64,000 nucleotides of DNA from Candidatus Poribacteria bacterium (GTDB taxonomy: Bacteria; Poribacteria; WGA-4E; WGA-3G), in contig JAJEGI010000013.1 in assembly GCA_022819945.1 (NCBI GenBank), positions 1-64,000 on the forward strand, written 5' to 3'. Position numbers and translations under genes: made by a program. Below the pieces are notes generated by a model, which made no database searches, was not told the DNA's origin, and saw only the letters and a list, made by a program, of their open reading frames with translations. Positions 8,369 through 18,015 of the stretch are shown piece after piece (the first letter of the stretch is position 1; the number at the start of each line of letters is the position of its first letter).

Positions 8369-9252
8369 TGAATAGTCACCATTTTTCAGTCTTCAGCATG
8401 ACAATGACAACTTTTGGAGAGAGAATCCACTGGCTGATAGCCATTTCTTTCATATCTCTCTTACTCTGCCTCTGCAGCTGTGGAAACGAAGGGCTAATTG
8501 ACCCTCACCCTGAAATTTCACTGTCTAAGACCCCAGGAAAACTTTACGCGACTGATATTCCGACGGATACAGGCTCCGCATGGACCTATATCAACGTTGA
8601 CACCGACCAAGAATTCACACTCCGAGTTGAAGGAACGCGCGATGTCAGTGGAACTACGCATCGACAGATGACTGTCAGTGAAATGAGTTCTGTTGAAGAT
8701 GACCAATTCAACTGGCAGGCTGTTGACCACTTGGTCGCGAATGCCTTTTACTTACGATTAGACGGTGAATTTGTTGATGTATTCCCGTTCCCAATTTTTG
8801 CGACCTACTTTGCTAAAACGCCACAGGCATTGGTGGAATCCGCATTCGATATTTTTCTGCCGAGTTCCGCCAATACGATTACAATACAACACGAAAAACA
8901 TTTTCCACCGCGCCGTCTATGGGATTTTCCGTTGGAAGTCGGAAAAAAATGGGTCGTTTTTGAAAAGACTGCCGGGATACCCGTAGAAGTTACGCGTTAT
9001 GTCGCTGAGAAAGACGTACAGGTCACCGTACCCGCAGGCACTTACACAACTTTTGTTGTTCACGAAGAGGTCGTTTACGCCGATAGTCCAGAGCCGTCAA
9101 GTTTCTTAATTAGTCCACCCGCAATTTATTGGGTCGCACCATCGATTGGAATCGTTCAGTATAGATACAGTCATTACCGCGCAACCGACGCACTATCCTC
9201 ACAAACCTTCGCGCTTAAAAACTTCTATTTACCTGGACCCAATACCGATTAA
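8365..9252 (+). CDS. Hypothetical lipoprotein
   Basis: 295 aa. Starts at ATG 8365, overlapping the protease stop by four bases, so translation is probably coupled. The frame is open upstream to 8257, but that lies inside the protease gene. A signal segment (LIAISFISLLLCLCSCG) supports lipid attachment at one of the Cys residues. The rest is a soluble, beta-rich protein with GSAWTYINVDTDQEF, LEVGKKWVVFEKT, TVPAGTYTTFVVHEEV and APSIGIVQYRY. This resembles small beta-barrel lipoproteins whose repeats begin with W-x-Y and G-K-x-W. Function unknown; the coupling suggests it assists the protease. Confidence 0.75.
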   Translation: MMNSHHFSVFSMTMTTFGERIHWLIAISFISLLLCLCSCGNEGLIDPHPEISLSKTPGKLYATDIPTDTGSAWTYINVDTDQEFTLRVEGTRDVSGTTHRQMTVSEMSSVEDDQFNWQAVDHLVANAFYLRLDGEFVDVFPFPIFATYFAKTPQALVESAFDIFLPSSANTITIQHEKHFPPRRLWDFPLEVGKKWVVFEKTAGIPVEVTRYVAEKDVQVTVPAGTYTTFVVHEEVVYADSPEPSSFLISPPAIYWVAPSIGIVQYRYSHYRATDALSSQTFALKNFYLPGPNTD

Positions 9253-9263
9253 GCTTCTGTCTA

Positions 9264-10574
9264 ATGAAGAGTTATCAGCCATCAACTGCCAGCCATCAGT
9301 CGTCAGTAGAAGAGATATCTGCTAAATCCAAAACCCTCTTGCTGAAAGCTGACAGCCAGCTTGCCCACCGAAACATCCCAATTACCATTATCGGTGGCGG
9401 AATACATGGCGTATCTATAGCACTTCGGCTACTCCGTGAAGCACCTACAGCCGCAAGACATCTCGCAATCCTTGATCGGCATCCGAAACCGCTCACCCAA
9501 TGGCAGCGCAAAACGGAACGTCAAGGTATGACCTTTCTCCGATCTCCCACTGTTCATCACATTACTCCCGATGCACTCGGCATCGTTGAATACGCAGAAC
9601 GCCATAACCGAACCAGCGAATTAGCACCCCCTTATGCCCAACCTTCGACCCAACTCTTTTGGGATTTCTGCAACGTTGTGCTTGCTGAACTAATGGAACA
9701 CCAAGTCTATTATCAGTTTGAAGTCGCAAAATTACGGTGGGACAAAGGGGCTGGTTCGTTTCCGTTCCGCTTGATCTCAACGGGCAATGAAGGGTTTCGG
9801 AGTCGTTGTGTAATCCTCGCCATCGGAACTGATGATTGTGCTTACATACCACCGGAGTTCATACGATGGCAGCGTCTATATCCCGACAGGATTTTACACG
9901 CATCCGAATTTTCTGTGTCGGAAGAATTTGGAACGTCGCCAGCAAAAATTGTCGTTGTTGGGGGTGGATTGACAGCAGGAACACTCGCAAGAAGTCTCAG
10001 CGAGGAGGGACATGACGTAGCACTGATGGCTCGGAAGCCGTTGAGAACAGAGCAGTTCGATTTTCCGCCGGTGTGGTTAGGTCCCAAGGCACTCGCAGAA
10101 TTTGCAAGCGAGGCGAATTTTCAGCGACGTTACGAGATAATCCAACAAAACAGCGGTCAAGGGAGTATTACGCCAGATATTATGGCAGCTTTAATGGAGG
10201 CACCAAACATTGTTCTCTACCCCGAAACTTGTATCCATAACATCGTTGAGAAAAAAAAATATCCGTCGGCACAAGGGCTACAAATTGAAACGACGCGAAA
10301 CACTATTACCAACGTATCTCGCGTCATCTTAGCGACAGGATATCAATTCAACCTTCATCGCTACAGATTTTTAAAAGAATTAATTACACAACACCAAGTC
10401 CCACTCGTCCGAGGTCTACCACGCCTTGATGACGATTTACAACTCCATCCGATCCAGGACCTCTTCGGCTCCGGCACCATCGCACAACTTCAGATAGGTC
10501 CAGCTGCAGGCAACATTGCTGGCGCGAGTCTCGCTTATGAACGCCTCCGCGAAAAATTAATCTCGCATTTCTAA
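9264..10574 (+). CDS. FAD/NAD(P)-binding oxidoreductase
   Basis: 436 aa. Two nucleotide-binding Rossmann signatures are visible: ITIIGGGIHGVSIALRLL near residue 40 and VVVGGGLTAGTLARSL near residue 230. A third conserved segment, RVILATGYQFN, comes near residue 355. The layout fits flavoprotein mono-oxygenases and FAD-dependent NAD(P)-binding proteins of the lysine/ornithine hydroxylase type; the substrate is unknown. The first about 35 codons consist of the dispersed CAGTTATCAG-type repeat (GAGTTATCAGCC, CCATCAGTCGTCAG), so the native start may be lost or lie at an internal TTG near 9350. Convergent with the next operon, 17 bases away. Confidence 0.75.
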   Translation: MKSYQPSTASHQSSVEEISAKSKTLLLKADSQLAHRNIPITIIGGGIHGVSIALRLLREAPTAARHLAILDRHPKPLTQWQRKTERQGMTFLRSPTVHHITPDALGIVEYAERHNRTSELAPPYAQPSTQLFWDFCNVVLAELMEHQVYYQFEVAKLRWDKGAGSFPFRLISTGNEGFRSRCVILAIGTDDCAYIPPEFIRWQRLYPDRILHASEFSVSEEFGTSPAKIVVVGGGLTAGTLARSLSEEGHDVALMARKPLRTEQFDFPPVWLGPKALAEFASEANFQRRYEIIQQNSGQGSITPDIMAALMEAPNIVLYPETCIHNIVEKKKYPSAQGLQIETTRNTITNVSRVILATGYQFNLHRYRFLKELITQHQVPLVRGLPRLDDDLQLHPIQDLFGSGTIAQLQIGPAAGNIAGASLAYERLREKLISHF

Positions 10575-10591
10575 GACAGATTCACCACAAA

Positions 10592-12391
10592 TCAAACGCT
10601 AAAGTTCATAGCCACCAATTTTTCCCAACGTGGCAGAAACGCTTCTGTTAAAAATCCGTCAAGTTCCCAAATATGCTGTTGCGGCTGCCTTTCAAAAAAT
10701 GTCCCCATCGCTAATACCAGAATATCTTTGAAGCCATACGGGGCATCAATCTGTGAAAGATCTTCGTAGGTCTGGATAAGTGCAGTGTGGATTCGGAGGA
10801 AGTTCAGTGCTGCGAAACTAAACGCATTCAGTTTCAAGGCACCATCTTCCATTTTTTCCCAGGTCCATTCGGGTTGGTAGAAGGAAAGAAGCTGCGCCTT
10901 ACAAAGTTCGACCGCAGCACTCAGAACGTGTGAGAGTTCCTTGTGTTTTGTTGCCTTGTCTGGAATATCAAGTTTCTCGCAAATTTCCTTGTGTAATTGT
11001 TGTTGCGTCGATTCAGAGGTAACCCAGTTTTGGAAAACTTCAGAGGCATGCGCAAAGCAAGTCCGCAAATCTAAGAGCGTCAAATCCAATTTGCTCGGAA
11101 ACGCTTTAAGTAAGGAAGAACTCGGCAATAGATGTTCTTGTTCGGGGTATAGTTCTAAGAACTTATATTCTACCACATCCGCTAACATTTCTGCGAGAAT
11201 CGGCGTAAAAGCGATGATTGCCCGTTCGTACAACTCCGCATCTATAAATTGCTGAAGTTTTTCTGAATCGAGGGCTATTGTTCCCGCCTTAGTTTTGATG
11301 AATGTGTCAGCGAAAGAAGTTTGTTCTCCGAAGACCGATGCCGTTTCTGTTAGTGATAATGGGCGTTTAAACAGCGTTAACGCGGTATACGGTTTCTCAA
11401 AATCGAGTAGACTTTCCTGCCACTGATGCCCCCAAGTATCGTGAATTAGATATTTGTCAAGTTCCGCTAAAGGAAGCACACCAACCATCCGCGTCAGTGT
11501 TGACGTAACCAATTCCAAAGACAATTCAGTATCAGCAGCAATCTCCTGCCGAAAGGTTAAATCTAAATCTTCCGCGTTAAAAGTTCCGAACACGGGAAAA
11601 TGTGCAAACGGTTCAACCTCCCAGATTTTTCGGAGAAATTTTTCATAATAGGCTGTCGGACGTTGGGACGTTTTGTTTGCTTTACTTCGTTCATCCGAGG
11701 GAACACTCGATGCTTCTGCCTTTTCTTGCGGTTCAGTTGGGAGACAAAAATAGAGTGCCGAGGACGTTTTCACCAATCTTACCTCACCCGCTACAAACGG
11801 AGCACCCGGGTATAAAGACCGAAAAAGTTGTAAGATATCTGCGTCCAGTTTCGGGTTATCAGACACCAAACTAAAACGAGTCTCTAAACTCTTCATAATT
11901 TGATGCCGATAGTGAAGCGGATTTGTTCGTGTGGATAGTTGTCCGGTGAGTTTATCTACTGTTTCTGAGTCTAAGTTGAACGCGCGTTGAAGTTGGAGTT
12001 TTAAAGATTCTCGTTTGCCCGGGGTCGCTGGCGCATCAGGCGTAAAGAGTGTGAATATTTTAGAACCCGCGGTATCTAAATTTTCGATTTCTGGATGATG
12101 CACTAAAGCTGGATAGTGTTCAATGGACAGCCAGACAGCCTCAACAAAAGCAGCATCTAAAGTCGCCTCATCATCACAGTGCGTCGGCGCGTGTCGCAAG
12201 CGGGCACGCGTATCTGCCATCAAAGCGTCATGATGTGTATAGAACGTTTTAAGCGTTTCGGATAAATCGGTTTTCTGTTCCTTTTTTGCTTTAGTAATTT
12301 GCTGTGCAAGCGTTTCAAATTTCTTCAAACGTTCTAAAACAGGCTCCCAACTGCTCGGAATGTTATCGTAGTGCGATGTGTATAACGTCAT
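10592..12391 (-). CDS. Conserved hypothetical protein with HDxxGH motif
   Basis: 599 aa. The frame is open to 12451, but ATG 12391 is preferred because AAGGAC lies about 9 nt upstream and it clears the preceding gene. No signal peptide or membrane segment is apparent, and the protein is mostly alpha-helical. The segment LDKYLIHDTWGHQWQESL places His317, Asp318 and His322 in an HDxxGH arrangement that could bind a metal, but I do not recognise the family. Positions 60-150 contain further His pairs (HH, HHPEIENLD). It is the last gene of a five-gene minus-strand cassette starting at 17843, so it likely acts with those periplasmic and membrane proteins. Confidence 0.7.
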   Translation of the reverse strand: MTLYTSHYDNIPSSWEPVLERLKKFETLAQQITKAKKEQKTDLSETLKTFYTHHDALMADTRARLRHAPTHCDDEATLDAAFVEAVWLSIEHYPALVHHPEIENLDTAGSKIFTLFTPDAPATPGKRESLKLQLQRAFNLDSETVDKLTGQLSTRTNPLHYRHQIMKSLETRFSLVSDNPKLDADILQLFRSLYPGAPFVAGEVRLVKTSSALYFCLPTEPQEKAEASSVPSDERSKANKTSQRPTAYYEKFLRKIWEVEPFAHFPVFGTFNAEDLDLTFRQEIAADTELSLELVTSTLTRMVGVLPLAELDKYLIHDTWGHQWQESLLDFEKPYTALTLFKRPLSLTETASVFGEQTSFADTFIKTKAGTIALDSEKLQQFIDAELYERAIIAFTPILAEMLADVVEYKFLELYPEQEHLLPSSSLLKAFPSKLDLTLLDLRTCFAHASEVFQNWVTSESTQQQLHKEICEKLDIPDKATKHKELSHVLSAAVELCKAQLLSFYQPEWTWEKMEDGALKLNAFSFAALNFLRIHTALIQTYEDLSQIDAPYGFKDILVLAMGTFFERQPQQHIWELDGFLTEAFLPRWEKLVAMNFSV

Positions 12392-12407
12392 AAATTTTGT
12401 CCTTGCT

Positions 12408-13193
12408 CTATTTTTCCTGATATTCTTTATCTTCTGTTTGGGGTGCAGCATAATCTTCTGACGGTGTTAATTCACGTATCTTGGCATCAACCTGTTTCGC
12501 AAAAGTGAGGCTTTCATCGAGTTCCGCGCGGAGACGTGTAAGTTCTGTTTCATCGCTTTCAGGGTTGAGCGTTAATACCCGCGCATAGAGATGTGAAAGT
12601 TGGACAATCGTCTGCTGAACGTCTTTAATCTGTTGTTCTCGATGTTGTTGAAGCACGCCTTTGACGGTCGTTCCCAATTGCGTACCCGTTGATTTTTGAT
12701 GCATTTTAAGCGTGTCTTTCAAACACTCCACTGCTTGTGTAAAGAGTTCAGAAACTTTATCAGTAATGTCGGCTCTGACGGTAATCGGAAGTGTGCCCAT
12801 CCAGCCATCACCACCTGCTTCCTCCTGAAAGGACGTGTGCAAGGCGCGAAGTTCTCCAAGCATCGTCTCTGTTCGCGCATCACCATCGGCTTCAAGTTGT
12901 TGATGTAAAGTGTTCAGCTCTGCCTCTTGCTTGTGTTGGACTTCCTGAAGAATCTCATTGTGCACCTGTTTGGCTATATCGTCTGTACCAGTGGCCCACT
13001 TGCTAATCAAGGTCCCGATCGGTACTAAAACGCTAAGAATCGCACTACCAAATAGATAGAGAATCTGGGGTTCTAAATTGAGCACCCAAGATGCAAAAGC
13101 AAGAGAGCCCCCCGCAGCGAAAGGGAAAACAACGGAAGGGTTACCAAAAAGATGGAGTAGGAATTTCTTCCGAAACAATTTCCGATCAATCAA
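12408..13193 (-). CDS. Membrane protein with cytoplasmic coiled coil
   Basis: 261 aa. Residues about 15-65 contain two hydrophobic stretches (NPSVVFPFAAGGSLAFAS and ILYLFGSAILSVLVPIGTLI) that should form a membrane hairpin. The remainder is charged and helical, rich in Glu, Gln and Leu (EILQEVQHKQEAELNTLHQQ), typical of a long coiled coil. No enzymatic motif is seen. It lies 16 bases before the 599-aa gene and 175 bases after the 531-aa binding-protein gene. A link between the inner membrane and cytoplasmic partners is a reasonable guess. Confidence 0.7.
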   Translation of the reverse strand: MIDRKLFRKKFLLHLFGNPSVVFPFAAGGSLAFASWVLNLEPQILYLFGSAILSVLVPIGTLISKWATGTDDIAKQVHNEILQEVQHKQEAELNTLHQQLEADGDARTETMLGELRALHTSFQEEAGGDGWMGTLPITVRADITDKVSELFTQAVECLKDTLKMHQKSTGTQLGTTVKGVLQQHREQQIKDVQQTIVQLSHLYARVLTLNPESDETELTRLRAELDESLTFAKQVDAKIRELTPSEDYAAPQTEDKEYQEK

Positions 13194-13210
13194 TTTTCTT
13201 TACCATATCA

Positions 13211-13366
13211 GTTATCAGTTTGCCTCACAGTGAGGGTTCGGTTTTTCTGCGAAAAACCGTTCAGTTTGCCTTGCAGTGAGGGTTACTTTCTTGTAGCATG
13301 GCGAACGACGCAACGACCACAGGGGGTCTCTTAACTGAAAACTGACAACTGTTAACTGACAACTAT
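13211..13366. repeat. Dispersed-repeat cluster with perfect hairpin
   Basis: The intergenic DNA holds two direct copies of CAGTTTGCC-TNNCAGTGAGGGTT 46 bp apart, with a perfect palindrome between them: CGGTTTTTC TGC GAAAAACCG (13239-13259). Further on is a CTTAACTGAAAACTGACAAC block, a member of the dispersed CAGTTATCAG-type repeat family also found at 9271, 15925, 17975, 60380 and 63590. The hairpin may also stop transcription within the operon. Confidence 0.7.
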
Positions 13367-13368
13367 TC

Positions 13369-14964
13369 TCAATACGGTTTTCCGAGAAGCTCGAACGTAA
13401 CGCTTTGTGCTGCGGCACCGCGCATCTGCGTAGAGGTTTTGTTGCTCGCAATTGCACGAATGCGATGGTTCGCGATACCGAAATTTCTCAAAGACGCTGC
13501 CGCTGCCTCTGCACGTTGTAAAGCAAGAACTCGATTCGCTGCTGGATCCCCTTCCTGACGCGTATGGCCTACGACTCGAAGATAGTATTGTGGAAACGAT
13601 TTCAGATTTGCAGCAAGTTCTTGCAACGCACGTTTACTACCCGGAAGAATCCGAGCATTCCCGCGTCCAAATTGGATCGGTTCAACTTTCATCGCAGCGA
13701 CGGGCGTAAGTGTATTCCAGTTTGTATCAGAAAGCGGATTGAGTGCCGCCTCTTCTCGAACCTGCTCCATCGGTGTTGAGCCAACGAAAATACCATCTAA
13801 CTCATCATTACCACTCGCATTCAGCATACCGGGGTGGAACTTATCGTGATGGAGTGAGCGCAAAATACCTTCAAAGAATAGCTGCTCGTAATTGCCTGAC
13901 ACTGGATCCGCAGCGATTGAATTCGTCTGCACCAGCACCTGCACAATTTTACCGATCATCGCTTCGAGTCTCTCGGTCCCTTTTGCCTCAGTGGCGGGAA
14001 TCACGCCGAAATGCGCGTAATTCTCAACCGTATTCCGCCATTCAATACCCTTCACCAACTTATCCGTCTCATTTCGGTTCAGCGGGTCGCCATACTTCTT
14101 GGCATCTGTTTGAATTAAAGAGGCTAACCCATCGGCTTGGTTATTGTAGTCATAGTTTGCACGGAGATACGCTTGGACGACATGCGTGACGAGTTCACGT
14201 TGAGAATCCAGAAATCCACGCTGCACGACTAACACATCAACAATATAACCTTTCAACTTTGAACTGTCTAACAGCAGATGCACACCGTCAATAGCGAGGG
14301 CTTTCGTCACATAAGGCTCCCAGATAACATAAGCGTATGGCTCATCTGGGTCGGCAGACTTCAGTTTCTTGTAAGCATCTTCAGCACCGTTAGTCTCAAC
14401 GGCCCACGAAGATGGGAGACTCGGAAGGCTCATTTTGTTGATCATTATTCGAGCAAGCGTCTCACTCGGTGAATCCGGTGTCAGCACAATACGCGCCCGC
14501 GAATTGCTCAAACTCGGTATTTGTGGGACACCGCGTTTATAGGCAACAATCGCATCTGCTCCCTTAGATTCATCAATCACCAGAACAATTGAACCCGGAA
14601 ATTCACCGATCACGCTACCTGCCTTGAGGTAGGCATCAATCGTGAAAACTGCCATCTGAACCTTACCACTCTTCAAAGCGCGTGCCCTACCGACATAATC
14701 GGCTTTATCGTCAACAAACGTCAGTTTAATCCCTTGACGATCCAAAAGGTTCTGAACGGCAGGAGAACGTAGGATCGCATACCCCGGAAATGAGTCGTGT
14801 GCTATCTTAATAGTATGCGCGTAACGTTGGGTACTCGTCTCCTTAACGAGATCACCTCGGATCCACGGTTCAACGACGAACTTATAGACGAGCCCAATTA
14901 CACCGATGATAACAAGCCAACTTGCTACCATGATGATTATGCGTTTTTTCTTTCCAGCGTCCAT
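13369..14964 (-). CDS. Substrate-binding protein fused to OmpA domain, membrane-anchored
   Basis: 531 aa. One N-terminal membrane segment (IIIMVASWLVIIGVIGLVYK) and no cleavage site, so it is probably anchored in the inner membrane and faces the periplasm. Residues about 45-380 look like a type-2 periplasmic binding protein of the NMT1/SsuA kind (HTIKIAHDSFPGYAILRSPA, VQMAVFTIDAYLKAG, YVIWEPYVTKAL). Residues about 430-530 form an OmpA/MotB-type peptidoglycan-binding domain (YLRVVGHTRQEGDPAANRVL, LQRAEAAAASLRNFGI). The fusion suggests ligand sensing coupled to the cell wall. It starts 5 bases after the VWA gene. Confidence 0.8.
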   Translation of the reverse strand: MDAGKKKRIIIMVASWLVIIGVIGLVYKFVVEPWIRGDLVKETSTQRYAHTIKIAHDSFPGYAILRSPAVQNLLDRQGIKLTFVDDKADYVGRARALKSGKVQMAVFTIDAYLKAGSVIGEFPGSIVLVIDESKGADAIVAYKRGVPQIPSLSNSRARIVLTPDSPSETLARIMINKMSLPSLPSSWAVETNGAEDAYKKLKSADPDEPYAYVIWEPYVTKALAIDGVHLLLDSSKLKGYIVDVLVVQRGFLDSQRELVTHVVQAYLRANYDYNNQADGLASLIQTDAKKYGDPLNRNETDKLVKGIEWRNTVENYAHFGVIPATEAKGTERLEAMIGKIVQVLVQTNSIAADPVSGNYEQLFFEGILRSLHHDKFHPGMLNASGNDELDGIFVGSTPMEQVREEAALNPLSDTNWNTLTPVAAMKVEPIQFGRGNARILPGSKRALQELAANLKSFPQYYLRVVGHTRQEGDPAANRVLALQRAEAAAASLRNFGIANHRIRAIASNKTSTQMRGAAAQSVTFELLGKPY

Positions 14965-14969
14965 AATGT

Positions 14970-15899
14970 CTATTTCCTATTTCTGAAAATCAAGAAACCG
15001 ATAACCGATAGCGCAATCAAAATCACAACAAACCATAGGGTACCCTGGTTTCCAGTATTCTGTTGCGGTGGTGTTGATGTCTTGCGCGGTGGTGTCGTTC
15101 GCGGTGGTGTCGCCTCTTTCCGCTTTACAGCGATTGATGTGTTGCTCGGCGGTGTTGTCAGCCGCTGAATCAGATCAGCAGCAATTTCTGGTGAAAGCGG
15201 CGCGATGTATTCAAAAGCATCTTCGCCACCAACATCCGTCCCTGTCCCACCTGTTTCCGCAAGAATTTGCGAAACTGCCGCTATCAGTTCACCCGGGTTA
15301 TCTGCCTTACGATAACTGTCCACAACCTTTGCCAACATGTGATCGGTTTTCATGTCAACGCCGATAACATCAATGCGAATCTGCCGATTCAGAATTTCAG
15401 GCGTATAGTGCTTGACTTTGTCGGCATCCGAAGCCTCGCCATCTGTAACAACTAACAACCGGTAGTTTCCGTAGTTATACTGTCTTTCCCGTTGTTCAAG
15501 GAGACGATTCGCCCCGATTCGGATATATTTCCCCAAGGGTGTATCACCGCTGGGTTGTGGTAAATGAATCGCTGCTATCAGTTTCTCAGTGTCCTTGGGG
15601 CCCAACGGGTACACCCATTCGTTATGGATGTTAGCACCACTAAACACCAGTAATCCGATCTGTGTGTCATCAGGAATATTCGCCAGCACCTCTTGTAGTG
15701 CTGCTTTCGCTGCTTCCATCTTCGATTTTGTTCGGTCTCCACTAAACTTGTCCTGCATTGAGCCAGACGCATCAAGAATTACAACGATATTATCTTTATG
15801 AATATCATCATCAGCACTGCAAATCTGGACACCAAAAATGAGCAAACTCAGGAACAGAATCAATCGCGTGCCGGCACTGGCAGTTATAATAAATTTCAT
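14970..15899 (-). CDS. VWA-domain membrane protein
   Basis: 309 aa. A signal peptide is followed by a von Willebrand A domain (residues about 33-215). It opens with VVILDASGSMQDKFSG, giving the D-x-S-x-S metal-adhesion site, and continues with LLVVTDGEASDADKV. A Thr/Pro-rich linker (PPSNTSIAVKRK, TPPRTTPPRK) leads to one C-terminal membrane helix (LWFVVILIALSVIGFLIF) and a basic tail. The VWA domain therefore lies outside the cytoplasm. Such domains bind partner proteins through a divalent metal. It is tightly coupled to the downstream binding-protein/OmpA gene (5 bases). Confidence 0.85.
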   Translation of the reverse strand: MKFIITASAGTRLILFLSLLIFGVQICSADDDIHKDNIVVILDASGSMQDKFSGDRTKSKMEAAKAALQEVLANIPDDTQIGLLVFSGANIHNEWVYPLGPKDTEKLIAAIHLPQPSGDTPLGKYIRIGANRLLEQRERQYNYGNYRLLVVTDGEASDADKVKHYTPEILNRQIRIDVIGVDMKTDHMLAKVVDSYRKADNPGELIAAVSQILAETGGTGTDVGGEDAFEYIAPLSPEIAADLIQRLTTPPSNTSIAVKRKEATPPRTTPPRKTSTPPQQNTGNQGTLWFVVILIALSVIGFLIFRNRK

Positions 15900-15959
15900 A
15901 AAAAGACCCTATCCGGGAAGTAGTTGTCAGTCTTCAGCCGTTTTTGTAACTGATAACTA

Positions 15960-17843
15960 TCAAAAATCAAAATCAGAGACCGCAACGGCTTCCGCTGAAA
16001 CTTTAATCAGAGCAAATTCAACACGCCGATTTTCTGCAGCTTCAGCCGGACTCGTAGGTTTCGCAATAACAGGCTCCTTAATTCCGACACCTACTGGCAC
16101 GATCTGATCTGGGTCAATACGCGCGTTTTTTCGACGAGCATAGCTGATAATTGATGCTTTCACCGCTTGCCCTCGCTGCTCGGAAAGTTTGAGTGCCGCC
16201 CGCATCACTTGGTACGGACTCTCAACGTTGCTGCCATCGTCAAACTTCTTCTGCTGAATCAAACGAATCAGGTTCGCCGTGTTTTCCAGACGAAAAGGCT
16301 TACCCTCCATAAAATATTTATAGTTACCTCGCGTACCTGTCCGTTTCAAAATACCTGTACTGAGTCCCGTTTTAACTAATATGCTTAGCGTTCGAGACGG
16401 ATCGCTGTGGCCTTTGATCGCTATCGCAGCATTCCCATATTTTGAAGCCAATTCAACAACCCTATCAAATTCTTCTCGATACTTGGCATCGCTGAACGTA
16501 TCTTGGTTCGCATCAAATTGGATTGTGAACGAGATGAGCGTCTTTTCGTCTAATACAGCATCTTCATTAAACGATTCAATCTCAGCACGCACAGTCTCTT
16601 TTTTAAAACGCGTCTGTTTCAATTGTGTAGGCGCCGTCACGGTCGTCGTGAGCAAATTCTTAAAGGTTGGCGAATTAAAATTTAAGTCAGACGGAATCAG
16701 CGCATATCTCTGTCTGGCAAACCCCCAGTTCACCGCCATATCTAATCCGGCTTTATTGAAGCCTTCAAAACCGGTAATGGTATTGCTCGGATCATTAAAG
16801 AAAGCAATATTTCCGGGCTGCCCAACAAACGTGCAATCCGCGATTAAGCCGTGTGCATCCTCTTCAAGCGTGGGTAACACCTCTTTACCGTATATGTTTT
16901 GCATCGTTGTCAGGAGCTGCGTGTATTTTGCGGAACCGCTCGTTTCGTAGGCTTTTTTGAGAGCCACAACCTCTTCAGCACCCTTCAGATAACCGGCAAA
17001 GAAACGTTCAACAAAAGGTTTGTAAGCGTCATAGAAATCTTTGCGGCAGGCGTAGACATCGGCAATAGAACGAGAAAGCGTCGCTGTACTCACAACAACA
17101 CGCGCACCTTTGACGGTGCCCTCGGCTCCGGTCCCAGTATTCTCAGGACCGCCTGTTAATCCAATCATATCGGGCGTTATTACAAAGCAGCCTGCGATGG
17201 TCGCATCGTTTCGGAAACGTTCCGCAGGTCCATTCGCGCCCGTTAACTCATCCACCCAAACAATTTCTATCTGTGACTTTGAGAGACGGGCAGTCATCAG
17301 CATATCATAAAGCATCCCAACGTGCGGTCCACCCTTTTGAATCGCAACCTTTTTGCCGCTGAGGTCGGATATTTTCCGAATAGTGGAACGCCCGACGAAA
17401 TGGTCACCTGCCGACCAGGTCAGCTGCCCAAAAACGACCGGTTTTGTCCGCGCATCTTTACCTACCGCTTCGCTTGCTTGTGCTATCATTCTAAACGTGC
17501 CACGTAAGAACGGAGATTTGCCTGTGAGATAGTCGCGTACCTGCTGCTGGAAGTTATCACCCGGCACCAATTTCAGGTTCATTCCGAGTTCTGACATAAT
17601 CGTACCCGATTTTGTCGTCAATCCGCCGTTAGCATGAAAAAGTGCAGATTCGCCACCCCATGTAATATAGGGAACTACCAAAGGCGTTATTGCCGTTACC
17701 TCTCGAACGGTAACGGGACCGACTGCATCCGAAAACCGTTCTTGCGCGTTGACATGGACGGCGAGAGAGATGAACAGCGTCACAAGACAAAACAGCGTAC
17801 ATTTTGAAAATCGCCTATAAGTCAACCTAAAATTCCTTTTCAT
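15960..17843 (-). CDS. Secreted substrate-binding/OmpA fusion protein
   Basis: 627 aa, first gene of the cassette. A signal peptide ends at VHVNAQE. Residues about 60-330 form a periplasmic binding-protein-like region (YITWGGESALFHANGG, GKKVAIQKGGPHVGMLYD, GCFVITPDMIGL). This matches the phosphate-ABC-type binding/OmpA family in which an OmpA C-terminus is attached. The end has ISFTIQFDANQDTF, AAIAIKGHSDPSR and ENRRVEFALI, the start, middle and close of an OmpA domain interrupted by an extra about 60 residues. Ribosome site GAGAGGT precedes ATG 17843. The gap to the VWA gene is 60 bases and holds a copy of the dispersed repeat. Confidence 0.8.
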   Translation of the reverse strand: MKRNFRLTYRRFSKCTLFCLVTLFISLAVHVNAQERFSDAVGPVTVREVTAITPLVVPYITWGGESALFHANGGLTTKSGTIMSELGMNLKLVPGDNFQQQVRDYLTGKSPFLRGTFRMIAQASEAVGKDARTKPVVFGQLTWSAGDHFVGRSTIRKISDLSGKKVAIQKGGPHVGMLYDMLMTARLSKSQIEIVWVDELTGANGPAERFRNDATIAGCFVITPDMIGLTGGPENTGTGAEGTVKGARVVVSTATLSRSIADVYACRKDFYDAYKPFVERFFAGYLKGAEEVVALKKAYETSGSAKYTQLLTTMQNIYGKEVLPTLEEDAHGLIADCTFVGQPGNIAFFNDPSNTITGFEGFNKAGLDMAVNWGFARQRYALIPSDLNFNSPTFKNLLTTTVTAPTQLKQTRFKKETVRAEIESFNEDAVLDEKTLISFTIQFDANQDTFSDAKYREEFDRVVELASKYGNAAIAIKGHSDPSRTLSILVKTGLSTGILKRTGTRGNYKYFMEGKPFRLENTANLIRLIQQKKFDDGSNVESPYQVMRAALKLSEQRGQAVKASIISYARRKNARIDPDQIVPVGVGIKEPVIAKPTSPAEAAENRRVEFALIKVSAEAVAVSDFDF

Positions 17844-17874
17844 GATTTACCTCTCGTTTTTTAGTCATTATCTT

Positions 17875-18012
17875 GGTGGCAATCAGTAGTTAGCAATCAG
17901 CAATCAATTACGCTCTTATAGCGTTCAGTATTCTTGTGGAATCCACCACAAACCTTGACACCACAACACCGTAACTGACGGCTGATGGCTCCTCTTGCTA
18001 ACAACTGACGGC
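17875..18012. repeat. Dispersed CAGTTATCAG-type repeat remnants
   Basis: The gap between the DUF4159 gene and the binding-protein gene holds GGCAATCAGTAGTTAGCAAT, GTAACTGACGGCTGATGG and AACAACTGACGGC. These are degenerate copies of the repeat family listed for 13211-13366. Confidence 0.55.
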
Positions 18013-18015
18013 TAT

